A stretch of DNA of 64,000 nt from Curtobacterium sp. MCJR17_055 (lineage in GTDB: Bacteria > Actinomycetota > Actinomycetes > Actinomycetales > Microbacteriaceae), in NCBI RefSeq assembly GCF_003224335.1, contig NZ_QKLF01000007.1, forward strand, positions 1-64,000, given 5' to 3'. How positions within the stretch are numbered: position 1 is the first letter of the stretch; each line of letters opens with the position of its first letter. The notes under the pieces were generated by a model. The model had not been told where the DNA came from, did not search any database, and saw only the letters and a program-made list of their open reading frames with translations. Positions 13,570-22,145 of the stretch are shown here, piece after piece. The translations under genes and the position numbers were made by a program.

Positions 13570-14609
13570 CAGACCACCGTTCCGAACTGCTGCGAGAAGC
13601 GGATGTCGCCCTCGAGGAAGTCACGCATGTCGTTCAGGCCGTTGCGGAACTGGAGCGTCCGCTCGATGCCCATACCGAAGGCGAAGCCCTGGTACTCGTC
13701 CGGGTCGATGCCCGCGGCGCGCAGGACGTTGGGGTTGACCATGCCGCAGCCACCCCACTCGACCCACCGCGCGCCGCCCTTGGCGTTCGGCTGCCAGACG
13801 TCCATCTCGGCGCTCGGCTCGGTGAACGGGAAGTAGTTGGGGCGGAGCCGGATCTGCGCTTCGGCCCCGAACACCTGACGCGCGAAGTGCTCGAGCGTGC
13901 CGCGCAGGTGCGCCATCGTGAGGCCCTTGTCGATCGCGATGCCCTCGACCTGGGTGAAGACCGGCAGGTGCGTGGCGTCGAGCTCGTCGGCGCGGTACAC
14001 ACGGCCCGGCGCGATCACGTAGAGCGGGAGCGCACGCGTGAGCAGGGAGCGGATCTGCACCGGTGAGGTGTGCGTCCGCATGAGCAGGTGCCGGTCGACC
14101 GGCTCGACGAAGACGGTGTCGGCCATCGCCCGGGCCGGGTGGTCCTGGTCGAAGTTCAGGGCGTCGAAGTTGAACCACTCGTGCTCGAGCTCCGGCCCCT
14201 CCGCGACCTCCCACCCCATGCCGACGAAGACGTCGGCCACGGTCTCGTTGAGGAGCGAGAGCGGGTGGCGCGAGCCCGGCGTCCGGCGGGACGGCAGCGC
14301 GGTCACGTCGACGCGCTCCGACTCGAGCCGCGCACGTTCCTCGGCCTCGGCCAGCACGGACTCCTGCGCGGCGACCACCTGGGCCACCTGCCCGCGGGCC
14401 TGTCCGACGAGCTTGCCCGCCGCGGCCTTCTGCTCCGGCGGGACACTGCGCATCGACGCGTTCATCCGGGCGAGCGTCGACTGCTCACCGGTGTGCTCGG
14501 CACGGGCCTGCTTCAGCTCCGCGACGGTGGTCGTGGCGCGGACGGCGGCGAGGGCCGCGTCCACGGCGTCGGCGACCGCCGATTCGCTGATCTCGAGAGG
14601 TTCTGACAC
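13569..14609 (-). CDS. pheS: Phenylalanine--tRNA ligase alpha subunit
   Basis: Catalytic subunit of PheRS. It has an N-terminal coiled coil (about residues 1-90), motif 2 in the LLMRTHTSPVQIR stretch, and motif 3 region AGIDPDEYQGFAFGMGIERT. I choose the GTG at 14607-14609 (346 residues). A TTG 9 bp further upstream is in frame, but it lies within a good -10 hexamer TAGGCT (14618-14623). That hexamer sits 8 nt before the GTG, which fits a leaderless transcript. It heads the pheST-arg cluster. Confidence 0.95.
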   Translation of the reverse strand: MSEPLEISESAVADAVDAALAAVRATTTVAELKQARAEHTGEQSTLARMNASMRSVPPEQKAAAGKLVGQARGQVAQVVAAQESVLAEAEERARLESERVDVTALPSRRTPGSRHPLSLLNETVADVFVGMGWEVAEGPELEHEWFNFDALNFDQDHPARAMADTVFVEPVDRHLLMRTHTSPVQIRSLLTRALPLYVIAPGRVYRADELDATHLPVFTQVEGIAIDKGLTMAHLRGTLEHFARQVFGAEAQIRLRPNYFPFTEPSAEMDVWQPNAKGGARWVEWGGCGMVNPNVLRAAGIDPDEYQGFAFGMGIERTLQFRNGLNDMRDFLEGDIRFSQQFGTVV

Positions 14610-14669
14610 GAGACCCAAGCCTACCGGCCGTCGGGATACCGCCGTCCTGCACCAGGCGGACGGTCGCCG

Positions 14670-15533
14670 TCAGTCCGTGGCTGTGGAGGGACGGGTCCGC
14701 TGTGCGAACGCGCTCTCGTAGAGGCACACCGACGCCGCGGTCGCGAGGTTCATCGACTCGGCCCGCCCGTAGATCGGCACCTTGACCGCGCGGTCGACGA
14801 GTGCCAGGTCCTCCGCCGTCAGTCCGCGGGCCTCGTTGCCGAACACCCACACGGTCGGTCCGTCGAGCATGCCGTCGGCGCGCACGTCCGGCAGGTCGTC
14901 GCCGGAGACGTCGGCGGCCAGGATCGTGTAGCCGAGCCCGCGGGCACGCTCGACCGCGTCGGCCAGGGTCACCCCGACGGAGACCGGGACGTGGAACAGC
15001 GACCCCGTGGTCGAGCGCACGACCTTCGGGTTGTACGGGTCGACACTGCGTCCGGTCAGCACCACGGCGTCCGCCCCGGCGGAGTCGGCGGCCCGGATGA
15101 TCGTGCCGGCGTTCCCCGGGTCACGGACCTCCTCGAGGATCGCGACCAGTCCGGGCAGGGCCTCCGAGGCGTCGGCGTCGGCGTCGACCCGGGCCTCCGC
15201 CCGGGCGTCGGGGAAGACGTCCTTCACGGACGTCGGGAACTGCTGGCACACGGCGACGACGCCCTGCGGCGTGACGGTGTCCGCCATCGCGTCGAGCACC
15301 TGCTCGGTGACGAACCACGTGTCCACGGGAGCGTCGTCCAGCCCGTGGCGCGCCGCAGCGGTCGGGGTGACGTACAGCTCGCGGAGGAGCTCGGGGCGGT
15401 ACTCGATCGCCTCGCGCACCGCCTGCGGCCCTTCGAGCAGGAACAGCCCGGTCTCGGCGCGGACGTCCTTCTTGGCCAGGGCGGCCACGGCCTTGACACG
15501 GCCGGCACGGGGGTTCTCGAGGAGATCGCTCAC
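14670..15533 (-). CDS. SpoU/TrmH-family RNA 2'-O-methyltransferase
   Basis: A SAM-dependent RNA ribose methyltransferase with the SPOUT trefoil-knot fold. An N-terminal substrate-binding domain (about residues 1-100) is followed by the three family motifs: motif 1 RDPGNAGTIIRAADSAGAD, motif 2 VFGNEARGL and motif 3 IYGRAESMNLATAASVCLYE. This type, next to rplT and pheS, usually modifies 23S rRNA; the exact site cannot be read from sequence. The GTG at 15531-15533 has a -10 TAGACT (15540-15545) only 6 nt away, so it looks leaderless. Confidence 0.92.
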   Translation of the reverse strand: MSDLLENPRAGRVKAVAALAKKDVRAETGLFLLEGPQAVREAIEYRPELLRELYVTPTAAARHGLDDAPVDTWFVTEQVLDAMADTVTPQGVVAVCQQFPTSVKDVFPDARAEARVDADADASEALPGLVAILEEVRDPGNAGTIIRAADSAGADAVVLTGRSVDPYNPKVVRSTTGSLFHVPVSVGVTLADAVERARGLGYTILAADVSGDDLPDVRADGMLDGPTVWVFGNEARGLTAEDLALVDRAVKVPIYGRAESMNLATAASVCLYESAFAQRTRPSTATD

Positions 15534-15569
15534 GTGCTCAGTCTAGGAACGACCCGACCCCGGGAACGA

Positions 15570-15602
15570 CGGGACCCCCACTCCGACGGAGTGGGGGTCC
15601 CG
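15570..15602 (-). terminator. Terminator of the infC-rpmI-rplT operon
   Basis: A 15-bp perfect stem, CGGGACCCCCACTCC (15570-15584) / GGAGTGGGGGTCCCG (15588-15602), with a 3-nt GAC loop. It begins 18 bp past the rplT stop and precedes the promoter of the methyltransferase gene. Confidence 0.85.
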
Positions 15603-15619
15603 GTGCACGGTGACGTGGC

Positions 15620-16003
15620 TCAGGCTGCCTTCGGCGCCGAGGTGTCGGCCGGCAGGGCCTTCTTGGCGGTCTCGACGAGCGCCGCGAACGTCTCGGCGTT
15701 GTTCACCGCGAGGTCCGCGAGGATGCGACGGTCGACCTCGACGCCGGCCAGGTTGAGACCCTGGATGAGGCGGTTGTAGGTCAGGCCGTTCGCACGCGAC
15801 GCGGCGTTGATGCGCTGGATCCACAGGCGACGGAACTCGCCCTTCTTCGCGTGACGGTCCCGGTACGCGTAGACGAGGGAGTGGGTGACCTGCTCCTTCG
15901 CCTTGCGGTACAGGCGCGAACGCTGGCCGCGGTAGCCCTCGGCGCGCTCGAGGATGACGCGGCGCTTCTTGGCGGCGTTGACCGCTCTCTTCACTCTTGC
16001 CAT
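15620..16003 (-). CDS. rplT: Large ribosomal subunit protein bL20
   Basis: Primary 23S rRNA-binding protein needed for early 50S assembly. Family features: [34 protein letters not shown] and [22 protein letters not shown] [17 protein letters not shown]. At 127 residues it carries a short Ala/Pro tail. It is the third gene of the operon, 29 bp after rpmI, and is followed by a strong terminator. In other bacteria L20 autoregulates this operon through the mRNA leader; here that is only inferred. Confidence 0.98.
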   Translation of the reverse strand: MARVKRAVNAAKKRRVILERAEGYRGQRSRLYRKAKEQVTHSLVYAYRDRHAKKGEFRRLWIQRINAASRANGLTYNRLIQGLNLAGVEVDRRILADLAVNNAETFAALVETAKKALPADTSAPKAA

Positions 16004-16032
16004 TGATCTGTTCCTTTACGTTCCGGGACGGC

Positions 16033-16227
16033 TCAGTGGCCGAGGAGCTTCTTGACGGCCTTGACGTCGGCCTTGGCGAGGACCTGGTCCTCGTTGAGGC
16101 GGGCCTTGCGCTTGGCGGACTTGACCTCGAGGTTGTGGCGCATACCGGCCTGCTGCTTCATGATCTTGCCGCTGCCGGTGACCTTGAAGCGCTTCTTCGA
16201 CCCGGAGTGGGTCTTCTGCTTGGGCAT
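16033..16227 (-). CDS. rpmI: Large ribosomal subunit protein bL35
   Basis: A 64-residue basic protein beginning [22 protein letters not shown] with the typical [14 protein letters not shown] stretch. It belongs to the 50S subunit. It lies between infC and rplT, the conserved order in bacteria. Intergenic spaces are 60 bp (to infC) and 29 bp (to rplT). Confidence 0.98.
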   Translation of the reverse strand: MPKQKTHSGSKKRFKVTGSGKIMKQQAGMRHNLEVKSAKRKARLNEDQVLAKADVKAVKKLLGH

Positions 16228-16287
16228 CGTGTGCCTTTCCGTGGGGTGGATGGGGGCCGCGCGAGCGCGGGATCGGTCTGGGAGGAC

Positions 16288-16944
<657 letters not shown>

Positions 16945-17224
16945 GCGGAGCTCCTTCAATCAGGTGGTGGCCGTCCGGGGCGTGTGCCCGGGACGACGGC
17001 ACGAGAGAGGAGATCTGACGCACGGATCGCAGACCCGTTCGGCAGCCGCCCGACGCCGACCCTTGCGGTCCGGCCGACCGGGGCCCACGTCGTGAGCACC
17101 GGCGGAGCGGTGGTGACCCGGTAGCCTTGGTGCAGCCACGGGTGGGAGGAACTCCTCTTTCGTGACACCGTCCTGACTCCCGGAAGGATCCGGGCGCGGA
17201 CAGCGTCTGCCGTCGGCGAGTCTA
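16945..17224 (-). promoter_or_regulatory. Promoter and long 5' leader of the infC operon
   Basis: On the minus strand a -10 TAGACT (17219-17224) lies 17 bp from TGTCGG (17242-17247), giving a predicted leader of about 265 nt before infC. It contains a GC hairpin with one mismatch near 16967-16997, close to the ribosome binding site AAGGAG. Leader-mediated control by IF3 or L20 would fit this length. No start-stop leader peptide is clear. The -35 lies within the first codons of the divergent DUF1844 gene. Confidence 0.45.
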
Positions 17225-17237
17225 GCAGAGGAGCACC

Positions 17238-17618
17238 GTGACCGACACCCCGAGCAACCAGGCCCCCGGATCCGACGAGGACGGGCTCGACGGCGCGGGC
17301 GATGCCGCCAGGGACATCTCCGAGGTCCCCGCGATCGAGCTCGTCAACACCGTGGCCGTCCACCTGCTCAGTGCCGCCGCCGTCAAGGTCGGCCTGGCGG
17401 ACGACCCCGAGCGACAGACCGACCTGGACGAGGCCCGCAAGCTCATCACCTCGCTCGCCGGCCTGGTCACCGCTGCGGCCACCGAGATCGGCGACCAGCA
17501 CGCCCGTCCGCTGCGCGACGGGCTGCGCTCCGTGCAGCTCGCGTTCCGCGAGGCCTCGGCCATCCCGGACGCGCCGGGCAAGGGGCCGGGCGAGAAGTAC
17601 ACCGGTCCCGTCAACTAG
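17238..17618 (+). CDS. DUF1844 domain protein
   Basis: A 126-residue acidic protein of unknown function. The conserved DUF1844 core is visible as NTVAVHLLSAAAVKVGL, followed by DLDEARKLITSLAGLVTAAA and the ending GPGEKYTGPVN. It has no signal peptide or membrane segment. The GTG at 17238 is preceded by a GAGGAG ribosome binding site. It is divergent from infC, a pairing common in actinobacteria, and convergent with the maltokinase gene across a strong hairpin. Confidence 0.9.
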   Translation: MTDTPSNQAPGSDEDGLDGAGDAARDISEVPAIELVNTVAVHLLSAAAVKVGLADDPERQTDLDEARKLITSLAGLVTAAATEIGDQHARPLRDGLRSVQLAFREASAIPDAPGKGPGEKYTGPVN

Positions 17619-17678
17619 CCCCGGACCTCCCCGGTCGGACCCGGGCACGGACCGGACGCGGACGGACCGGACGTGGAC

Positions 17679-17720
17679 GGACGGGAGGCCCGTGGCGGTG
17701 TCGCCACGGGCCTCCCGTCC
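17679..17720. terminator. Bidirectional hairpin, GGGAGGCCCG family
   Basis: A 19-bp perfect inverted repeat, GGACGGGAGGCCCGTGGCG (17679-17697) and its complement (17702-17720), with a GTGT loop. It lies between the convergent DUF1844 and maltokinase genes. Its core recurs at 21104, 39108, 49246 and 49775. Confidence 0.85.
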
Positions 17721-17729
17721 GGTGTGCGG

Positions 17730-19049
17730 TCAGCCCGCCGAGCGGGCGACCAGTCGGTCCACGGCCGCGACCGGGATCCCGACCCACGTCGGACGGTTGC
17801 GCGCCTCGTACACGACCTCGTACACGGCCTTGTCGAGCTCGAACGCGTCCAGCAGTGCCCGGTGCGCGCGCAGGTCGGCACCGCTGCCCCGCGCGTAGCC
17901 GTCGAGGAAGGCGTTCCGCGCCTCCTGCGCCCAGTCCCCGGTGTCCACGGGATCGTCGTCGTGTGCGAGCGCACCCGCGACGTAGTCGAACGAGCGCAGC
18001 ATGCCGGCGACGTCCCGGAGCGCGACGTCCGGACGCGAGCGTTCGGGCATCGGGCGGAGCGGCTCGCCCTCGAAGTCGAGGAACACCCAGCCGCGGGGCT
18101 CCGGGGCCGACAGGACCTGCCCGAGGTGCAGGTCACCGTGGATGCGCTGCATGGTCGGCCACGGCACGGACGCCGCACGGTCGTACACGCGGGCGACGGC
18201 GGCGGCGTGGTCGGCGACCTGCGGCACCTCGGCCGCGGCGGTCTCGAGTCGGCGGCGCATGGTCGCGACGGCCTCGTCCACCTGCTCCGGGCCGGCGGTC
18301 GCGGTCGGCATGGCGTCGGCGAGGACGGTGTGCACCTCGGCGAGGGCCGCACCGAGGCGGTCCGCGGCGCTCGCGAAGGACTCGCCGCCACGGGCCGCGG
18401 TCAGGGCCACGCGCCAGGCGTCCTCGAGGCCGGGCAGGAACTCCTGCGCGAAGGCCAGGTGGCCGTGTGCGGTGCCGCCCGGCTGCCCGTCGTCCGGCCA
18501 CTCCCCGGCGAGCGCGCCGAAGGTCCGGGGCACACGCTCGGACCCGGCCGCCGAGAGCGCCCGCTGCGTGGTCACGTCGGGGTTGGCGCCGTCGTGCAGC
18601 ACACGGAAGACCTTCGTGATGACCTGGCCGCTCTCCTCGGTCCCGCAGATCACCGAGGTGTTCGACTGCTCGCCGCTGAGGACACGGGCGTCGGTGACGG
18701 GGCCGATGTGGTCGCCGTCGGCCTCGATGCGTCCGAGCAACCAGCGTGCGTAGGCGACGTCGTGCGGGCCGTCGTAGACGTGTGCGCCGTCGACCTCGGC
18801 CACGAGGGCGTGCGCGAGCTCGGGGACGGGCGTCTGCCGGATCGTGAGCGGCACCTGGTACAGGACCGGTCCGGTCGGGGCGTCGTCGAGCACGTAGAGG
18901 GTGCGGATGCGGGCCTCGGCGGTGTCGTCGCTGTCCTCGGCGAGGACGCGGACCCGCGGGGTCCCGCCCTTCGCCGCGTACCAGCGTTGGTCGGCCATCC
19001 AGCCGGCGACGGCTGTCTCGAGGGGGTCGGCGTGCACGGCGTCGGTCAT
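17730..19049 (-). CDS. mak: Maltokinase
   Basis: ATP-dependent phosphorylation of maltose to maltose 1-phosphate, the donor for GlgE-type alpha-glucan synthesis. It has the aminoglycoside-phosphotransferase-like kinase motifs RIHGDLHLGQVL (Brenner-type catalytic Asp) and FLDFEGEPLRP (metal-binding Asp). The N-terminal cap begins near WMADQRWYAAKG, typical of Mak/Pep2. It has 439 residues from the ATG at 19047-19049, which has a -10 TACCGT (19057-19062) 7 nt upstream. Usually it accompanies treS and glgE, but neither is nearby. It is divergent from the glycoside hydrolase gene. Confidence 0.88.
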   Translation of the reverse strand: MTDAVHADPLETAVAGWMADQRWYAAKGGTPRVRVLAEDSDDTAEARIRTLYVLDDAPTGPVLYQVPLTIRQTPVPELAHALVAEVDGAHVYDGPHDVAYARWLLGRIEADGDHIGPVTDARVLSGEQSNTSVICGTEESGQVITKVFRVLHDGANPDVTTQRALSAAGSERVPRTFGALAGEWPDDGQPGGTAHGHLAFAQEFLPGLEDAWRVALTAARGGESFASAADRLGAALAEVHTVLADAMPTATAGPEQVDEAVATMRRRLETAAAEVPQVADHAAAVARVYDRAASVPWPTMQRIHGDLHLGQVLSAPEPRGWVFLDFEGEPLRPMPERSRPDVALRDVAGMLRSFDYVAGALAHDDDPVDTGDWAQEARNAFLDGYARGSGADLRAHRALLDAFELDKAVYEVVYEARNRPTWVGIPVAAVDRLVARSAG

Positions 19050-19153
19050 GTCGGGGACGGTACCCGTCGCGGCTGCACCGGTCCGGGGGTTCGGCCACTC
19101 CGTGCCGTCCGCCCGCCACTCCCGTGCGCTGTCCGGTCTGCATGCGCCGCCTT

Positions 19154-19165
19154 TACATCGATGTA
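19154..19165. promoter_or_regulatory. LacI-type operator
   Basis: A perfect 12-bp palindrome TACATCGATGTA with flanking TT and CC, 21 bp before the glycoside hydrolase ATG. The central ATCGAT and the overall form match operators of LacI/GalR-family sugar repressors in actinobacteria. No LacI-family gene is in the window, so the regulator would act in trans. Confidence 0.6.
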
Positions 19166-19186
19166 CCGCACGACCAGCATGGAGCC

Positions 19187-21058
19187 ATGAACGCGTACCC
19201 CGGCAACGACGCCGCACCCGCACTCCCCGTCGCGACCCGCCAGGACGGCGAGTACCCGCGGCCGCAGATGATGCGGTCCCACTGGGCGGACCTCGACGGC
19301 ACCTGGTCGTTCCGGAACACCGGGGACGACCCCTCGTGGCGGGACGGGTTCCCCGACGCCCGGGACATCATCGTCCCGTTTCCGCCGGAGTCCGTGGCGT
19401 CCGGCATCGACGAGCCCGGGTTCCACCCCGTGGTCTGGTACGCGCGGACGATCACCGCCGCCGACCTCGCGGCCGCCGGCCACGGCACCGATGCCCCGCG
19501 CCTCCTCCTGCACTTCGGCGCCGTGGACCACCGCGCACGCGTCTGGGTCGACGGCCGGTTCGTCGGCGACCACGAGGGCGGCCACATCCCGTTCACCCTC
19601 GACGTCACCGACGCCCTGACCGGCGACGGCACCGGCATCGGCACCGGCACCGGCACCGGCACCGACGACCACACGCTCGTCGTCCGCGCCGAGGACGACC
19701 CGCACGACCTCACCCAGCCCCGCGGCAAGCAGGACTGGCACGAGCAGCCGCACGACATCTGGTACCGCCGGACCACGGGGATCTGGCAGACCGTCTGGCT
19801 CGAGGCGGTCCCGAGCACGGCCGTCCGCTCCGTCCGGTGGACGAACGTCGACCACGAGACGATGCGGCTCACCGTCCGGCTGGCGGGCCCGCACCCGGCC
19901 GGGACGCGGCTCCGGGTCGAGGCGCACTGGGCGGAGCACGACGAGCACCTCGCCACGGTGGAGGTCGCCGTCCAGCCGACCGCGCACGAGGTCGACCTCG
20001 TCGTGCCGATCGCCCGGCAGGCGAACGGGCAGGCCGAGCAGGAGCTGCAGTGGAGCCCGGACGCACCGCACCTCGTCGACGCGGTGGTGTCCCTGGTGTC
20101 CGCCGACGGCGCACCGCTCGATGCCGTGAGCTCGTACTTCGGCATCCGCACCACCGCGGTCGGCAGTGGCCGGTTCCTGCTCAACGACCGCAGCATCGAC
20201 GTGCGCAGCGTGCTGAACCAGGGCTACTGGCCGGAGTCGCACCTGACCGCACCGACCCGCCAGGCCCTCCGCCGCGAGGTCGAGCTCATCAAGGACCTCG
20301 GCTTCAACGCGGCGCGGAACCACCAGAAGATCGAGGACCCACGGTTCCTGTACTGGGCCGACCGGCTCGGCCTCATGGTCTGGGGTGAAGCACCCGGTGC
20401 GTACGCCTTCTCCCCCACGGCCGTGCAACGCCTGATGCGCGAGTGGATGGACGCGGTGGAGCGGGACGCCTCGCACCCCTCGGTCGTCACCTGGGTGCCG
20501 GCGAACGAGAGCTGGGGCGTGCAGCACATCGCCACGGACCCCGCGCAGCAGGCGTACGCGCGTGCCCTCGCGGACGTCACGCGGGCGCTCGACCCGACCC
20601 GGCCGGTGATCTCGAACGACGGGTGGGAGCACCCCGACTCGGACATCCTGTCGGTGCACGACTACGAGGGCGACGGGGAGCGGCTCGCCCGCACGTACGC
20701 CGACGACACCGCGCGGGCCCGGCTGCTCGCCGGCATCGGTCCGGCGGACCGTCCGATCCTGGTCGGTGGGGCGGTGGACCGCGGCCAGCCGGTGATGCTG
20801 ACCGAGTTCGGCGGCGTGAACCACCAGCCGGGCGTGCAGCGCGACGACGCCTGGGGGTACACGACCGCGGCGGACGGCGACGACTGGATCGCCAGGATCA
20901 CCGCCCTCTACGACGCGGTGCGCGCGAGCTCGTTCCTCGCCGGCAGCTGCTGGACCCAGCTCACCGACACGATGCAGGAGACGAACGGTCTGCTCAACGC
21001 GGACCGGAGCCCGAAGGAGCCGATCGAGCGGATCCGCCGGGCCGTGCTCGGCCGCTGA
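19187..21058 (+). CDS. Glycoside hydrolase family 2 protein (beta-galactosidase/glucuronidase type)
   Basis: A cytoplasmic exo-glycosidase of 623 residues. In order: a jelly-roll sugar-binding domain (about 25-190, LDGTWSFRNTGDD), an immunoglobulin-like domain (about 200-300) and a TIM barrel (about 320-620). The general acid/base Glu is in VPANESWG and the nucleophile Glu in MLTEFGG. There is no signal peptide. The substrate cannot be fixed from sequence. A Gly-Thr repeat (about residues 148-158) is encoded by GGCACC hexamers and lies in a loop of the first domain. The LacI-type operator just upstream suggests sugar-dependent repression. Confidence 0.9.
   Translation: MNAYPGNDAAPALPVATRQDGEYPRPQMMRSHWADLDGTWSFRNTGDDPSWRDGFPDARDIIVPFPPESVASGIDEPGFHPVVWYARTITAADLAAAGHGTDAPRLLLHFGAVDHRARVWVDGRFVGDHEGGHIPFTLDVTDALTGDGTGIGTGTGTGTDDHTLVVRAEDDPHDLTQPRGKQDWHEQPHDIWYRRTTGIWQTVWLEAVPSTAVRSVRWTNVDHETMRLTVRLAGPHPAGTRLRVEAHWAEHDEHLATVEVAVQPTAHEVDLVVPIARQANGQAEQELQWSPDAPHLVDAVVSLVSADGAPLDAVSSYFGIRTTAVGSGRFLLNDRSIDVRSVLNQGYWPESHLTAPTRQALRREVELIKDLGFNAARNHQKIEDPRFLYWADRLGLMVWGEAPGAYAFSPTAVQRLMREWMDAVERDASHPSVVTWVPANESWGVQHIATDPAQQAYARALADVTRALDPTRPVISNDGWEHPDSDILSVHDYEGDGERLARTYADDTARARLLAGIGPADRPILVGGAVDRGQPVMLTEFGGVNHQPGVQRDDAWGYTTAADGDDWIARITALYDAVRASSFLAGSCWTQLTDTMQETNGLLNADRSPKEPIERIRRAVLGR
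19629..19662. repeat. Hexanucleotide repeat (GGCACC) in the glycoside hydrolase gene
   Basis: Five or six GGCACC-type units, one of them GGCATC, encode GTGIGTGTGTGT. It keeps the frame and sits in a surface loop of the predicted sugar-binding domain. Confidence 0.8.
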
Positions 21059-21103
21059 CCGCGGCGGTCCGCCGAACGGGTGGCGGAACCGACGGGTGGC
21101 GGA

Positions 21104-21149
21104 ACGGACGGGAGGCCCGTGACCAGTCGGTCACGGGCCTCCCGTCCGT
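21104..21149. terminator. Bidirectional hairpin, GGGAGGCCCG family
   Basis: A 21-bp perfect stem (21104-21124 with 21129-21149, loop AGTC) carrying the core GGACGGGAGGCCCGTGACC. It lies between the convergent glycoside hydrolase and alpha/beta hydrolase genes. Two direct copies of CGGGTGGCGGAAC precede it. Confidence 0.85.
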
Positions 21150-21179
21150 CTGCCGGCACCGAGGCGCCGACGGACGCGA

Positions 21180-22031
21180 CTACCCCGCGAGGAAGCGGAG
21201 CACCGCCTCGTTCCACTCGTCGCGGTGTGACGCGAGCACGCCGTGCGGGCCGCCCTCGATGACGTGCAGCTGCGCGTCCGGGATCGCCTCGGCGGTCCGC
21301 TTGCCGGACACCTCGAACGGCACGATGCCGTCGGCGTCGCCGTGGATGACGAGCGTCGGGACGTCGACCTTCGTCAGGTCGTCGCGGAAGTCGGTCGTCG
21401 CGAACGCCGCCGTGCAGTCGAGCGTGCCCTTCGGCGAGGCGAGCTCGGCGATCGCGAGGTCGTAGGCGCGCTGGTCCTCGCTCACGAGCGGCTTGTGGGT
21501 CAGCGAGACCTTGCCGCCGGCGGTGTAGAACATGTCCACGAACTCGTGCAGGAACGCCGGGCGGTCGCCCGTGATGCCCGTCGCGAACCAGTCGGCGAGG
21601 TCCTGGTCGACGCCGCCCTCGGGGTTGTCGTCGGACTTCCACAGGTACGGCGGGACGGCGCTGGCGAAGACGAGCTTCGCGACCTTGCCGGTGCCGTAGG
21701 TCGACACGTAGCGGGCGAGCTCGCCGCCGCCCATCGAGAACCCGATGAGCGTGACGTCCGTCAGCCCGAGCTCCGTGATGAGCTTGTCGAGGTCCGCGGC
21801 GAACGTGTCGTAGTCGTACCCGTTCCACGGCTGCGAGGACTGACCGAACCCGCGGCGGTCGTAGGCGATGACGCGGTGCCCGGCGGCGACGAGGGCCGGG
21901 ACCTGGCCCTCCCACGAGCGGCCCGACAGCGGCCAGCCGTGGATCAGGACGACGGGGTCGCCCGTGCCGAAGTCGTCGTAGTGCAGGTCGATGTCGTGCC
22001 CGTTCTCGGCTCCGACGGTGATGAACGGCAT
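21180..22031 (-). CDS. Alpha/beta hydrolase (non-haem chloroperoxidase/arylesterase-like)
   Basis: A 283-residue serine hydrolase of the alpha/beta fold. It has the oxyanion segment IHGWPLSGRSW, the nucleophile elbow GFSMGGGE (catalytic Ser), the acid in HGDADGIVPF and the His in EGGPHGVLAS. These motifs group it with cofactor-free haloperoxidases and esterases; the substrate is unknown. The ATG at 22029-22031 has a GGAGGCAGC ribosome binding site directly upstream. It has no signal peptide. It is divergent from the membrane mannosyltransferase gene. Confidence 0.9.
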   Translation of the reverse strand: MPFITVGAENGHDIDLHYDDFGTGDPVVLIHGWPLSGRSWEGQVPALVAAGHRVIAYDRRGFGQSSQPWNGYDYDTFAADLDKLITELGLTDVTLIGFSMGGGELARYVSTYGTGKVAKLVFASAVPPYLWKSDDNPEGGVDQDLADWFATGITGDRPAFLHEFVDMFYTAGGKVSLTHKPLVSEDQRAYDLAIAELASPKGTLDCTAAFATTDFRDDLTKVDVPTLVIHGDADGIVPFEVSGKRTAEAIPDAQLHVIEGGPHGVLASHRDEWNEAVLRFLAG

Positions 22032-22145
22032 GCTGCCTCCGTGGTGGTGGTTTCCAGGGAACGACCGCGATGCAACGCCCGGCCTCTGGACGCGACCTGG
22101 CCGGTGCGGCGAACGGACAGCGGACCGTCTGCCAGGATCGGGCAG

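Noticed and set aside
14610..14618. TTG start for pheS
   Set aside because: It overlaps the -10 hexamer TAGGCT; the GTG 9 bp downstream fits a leaderless start.
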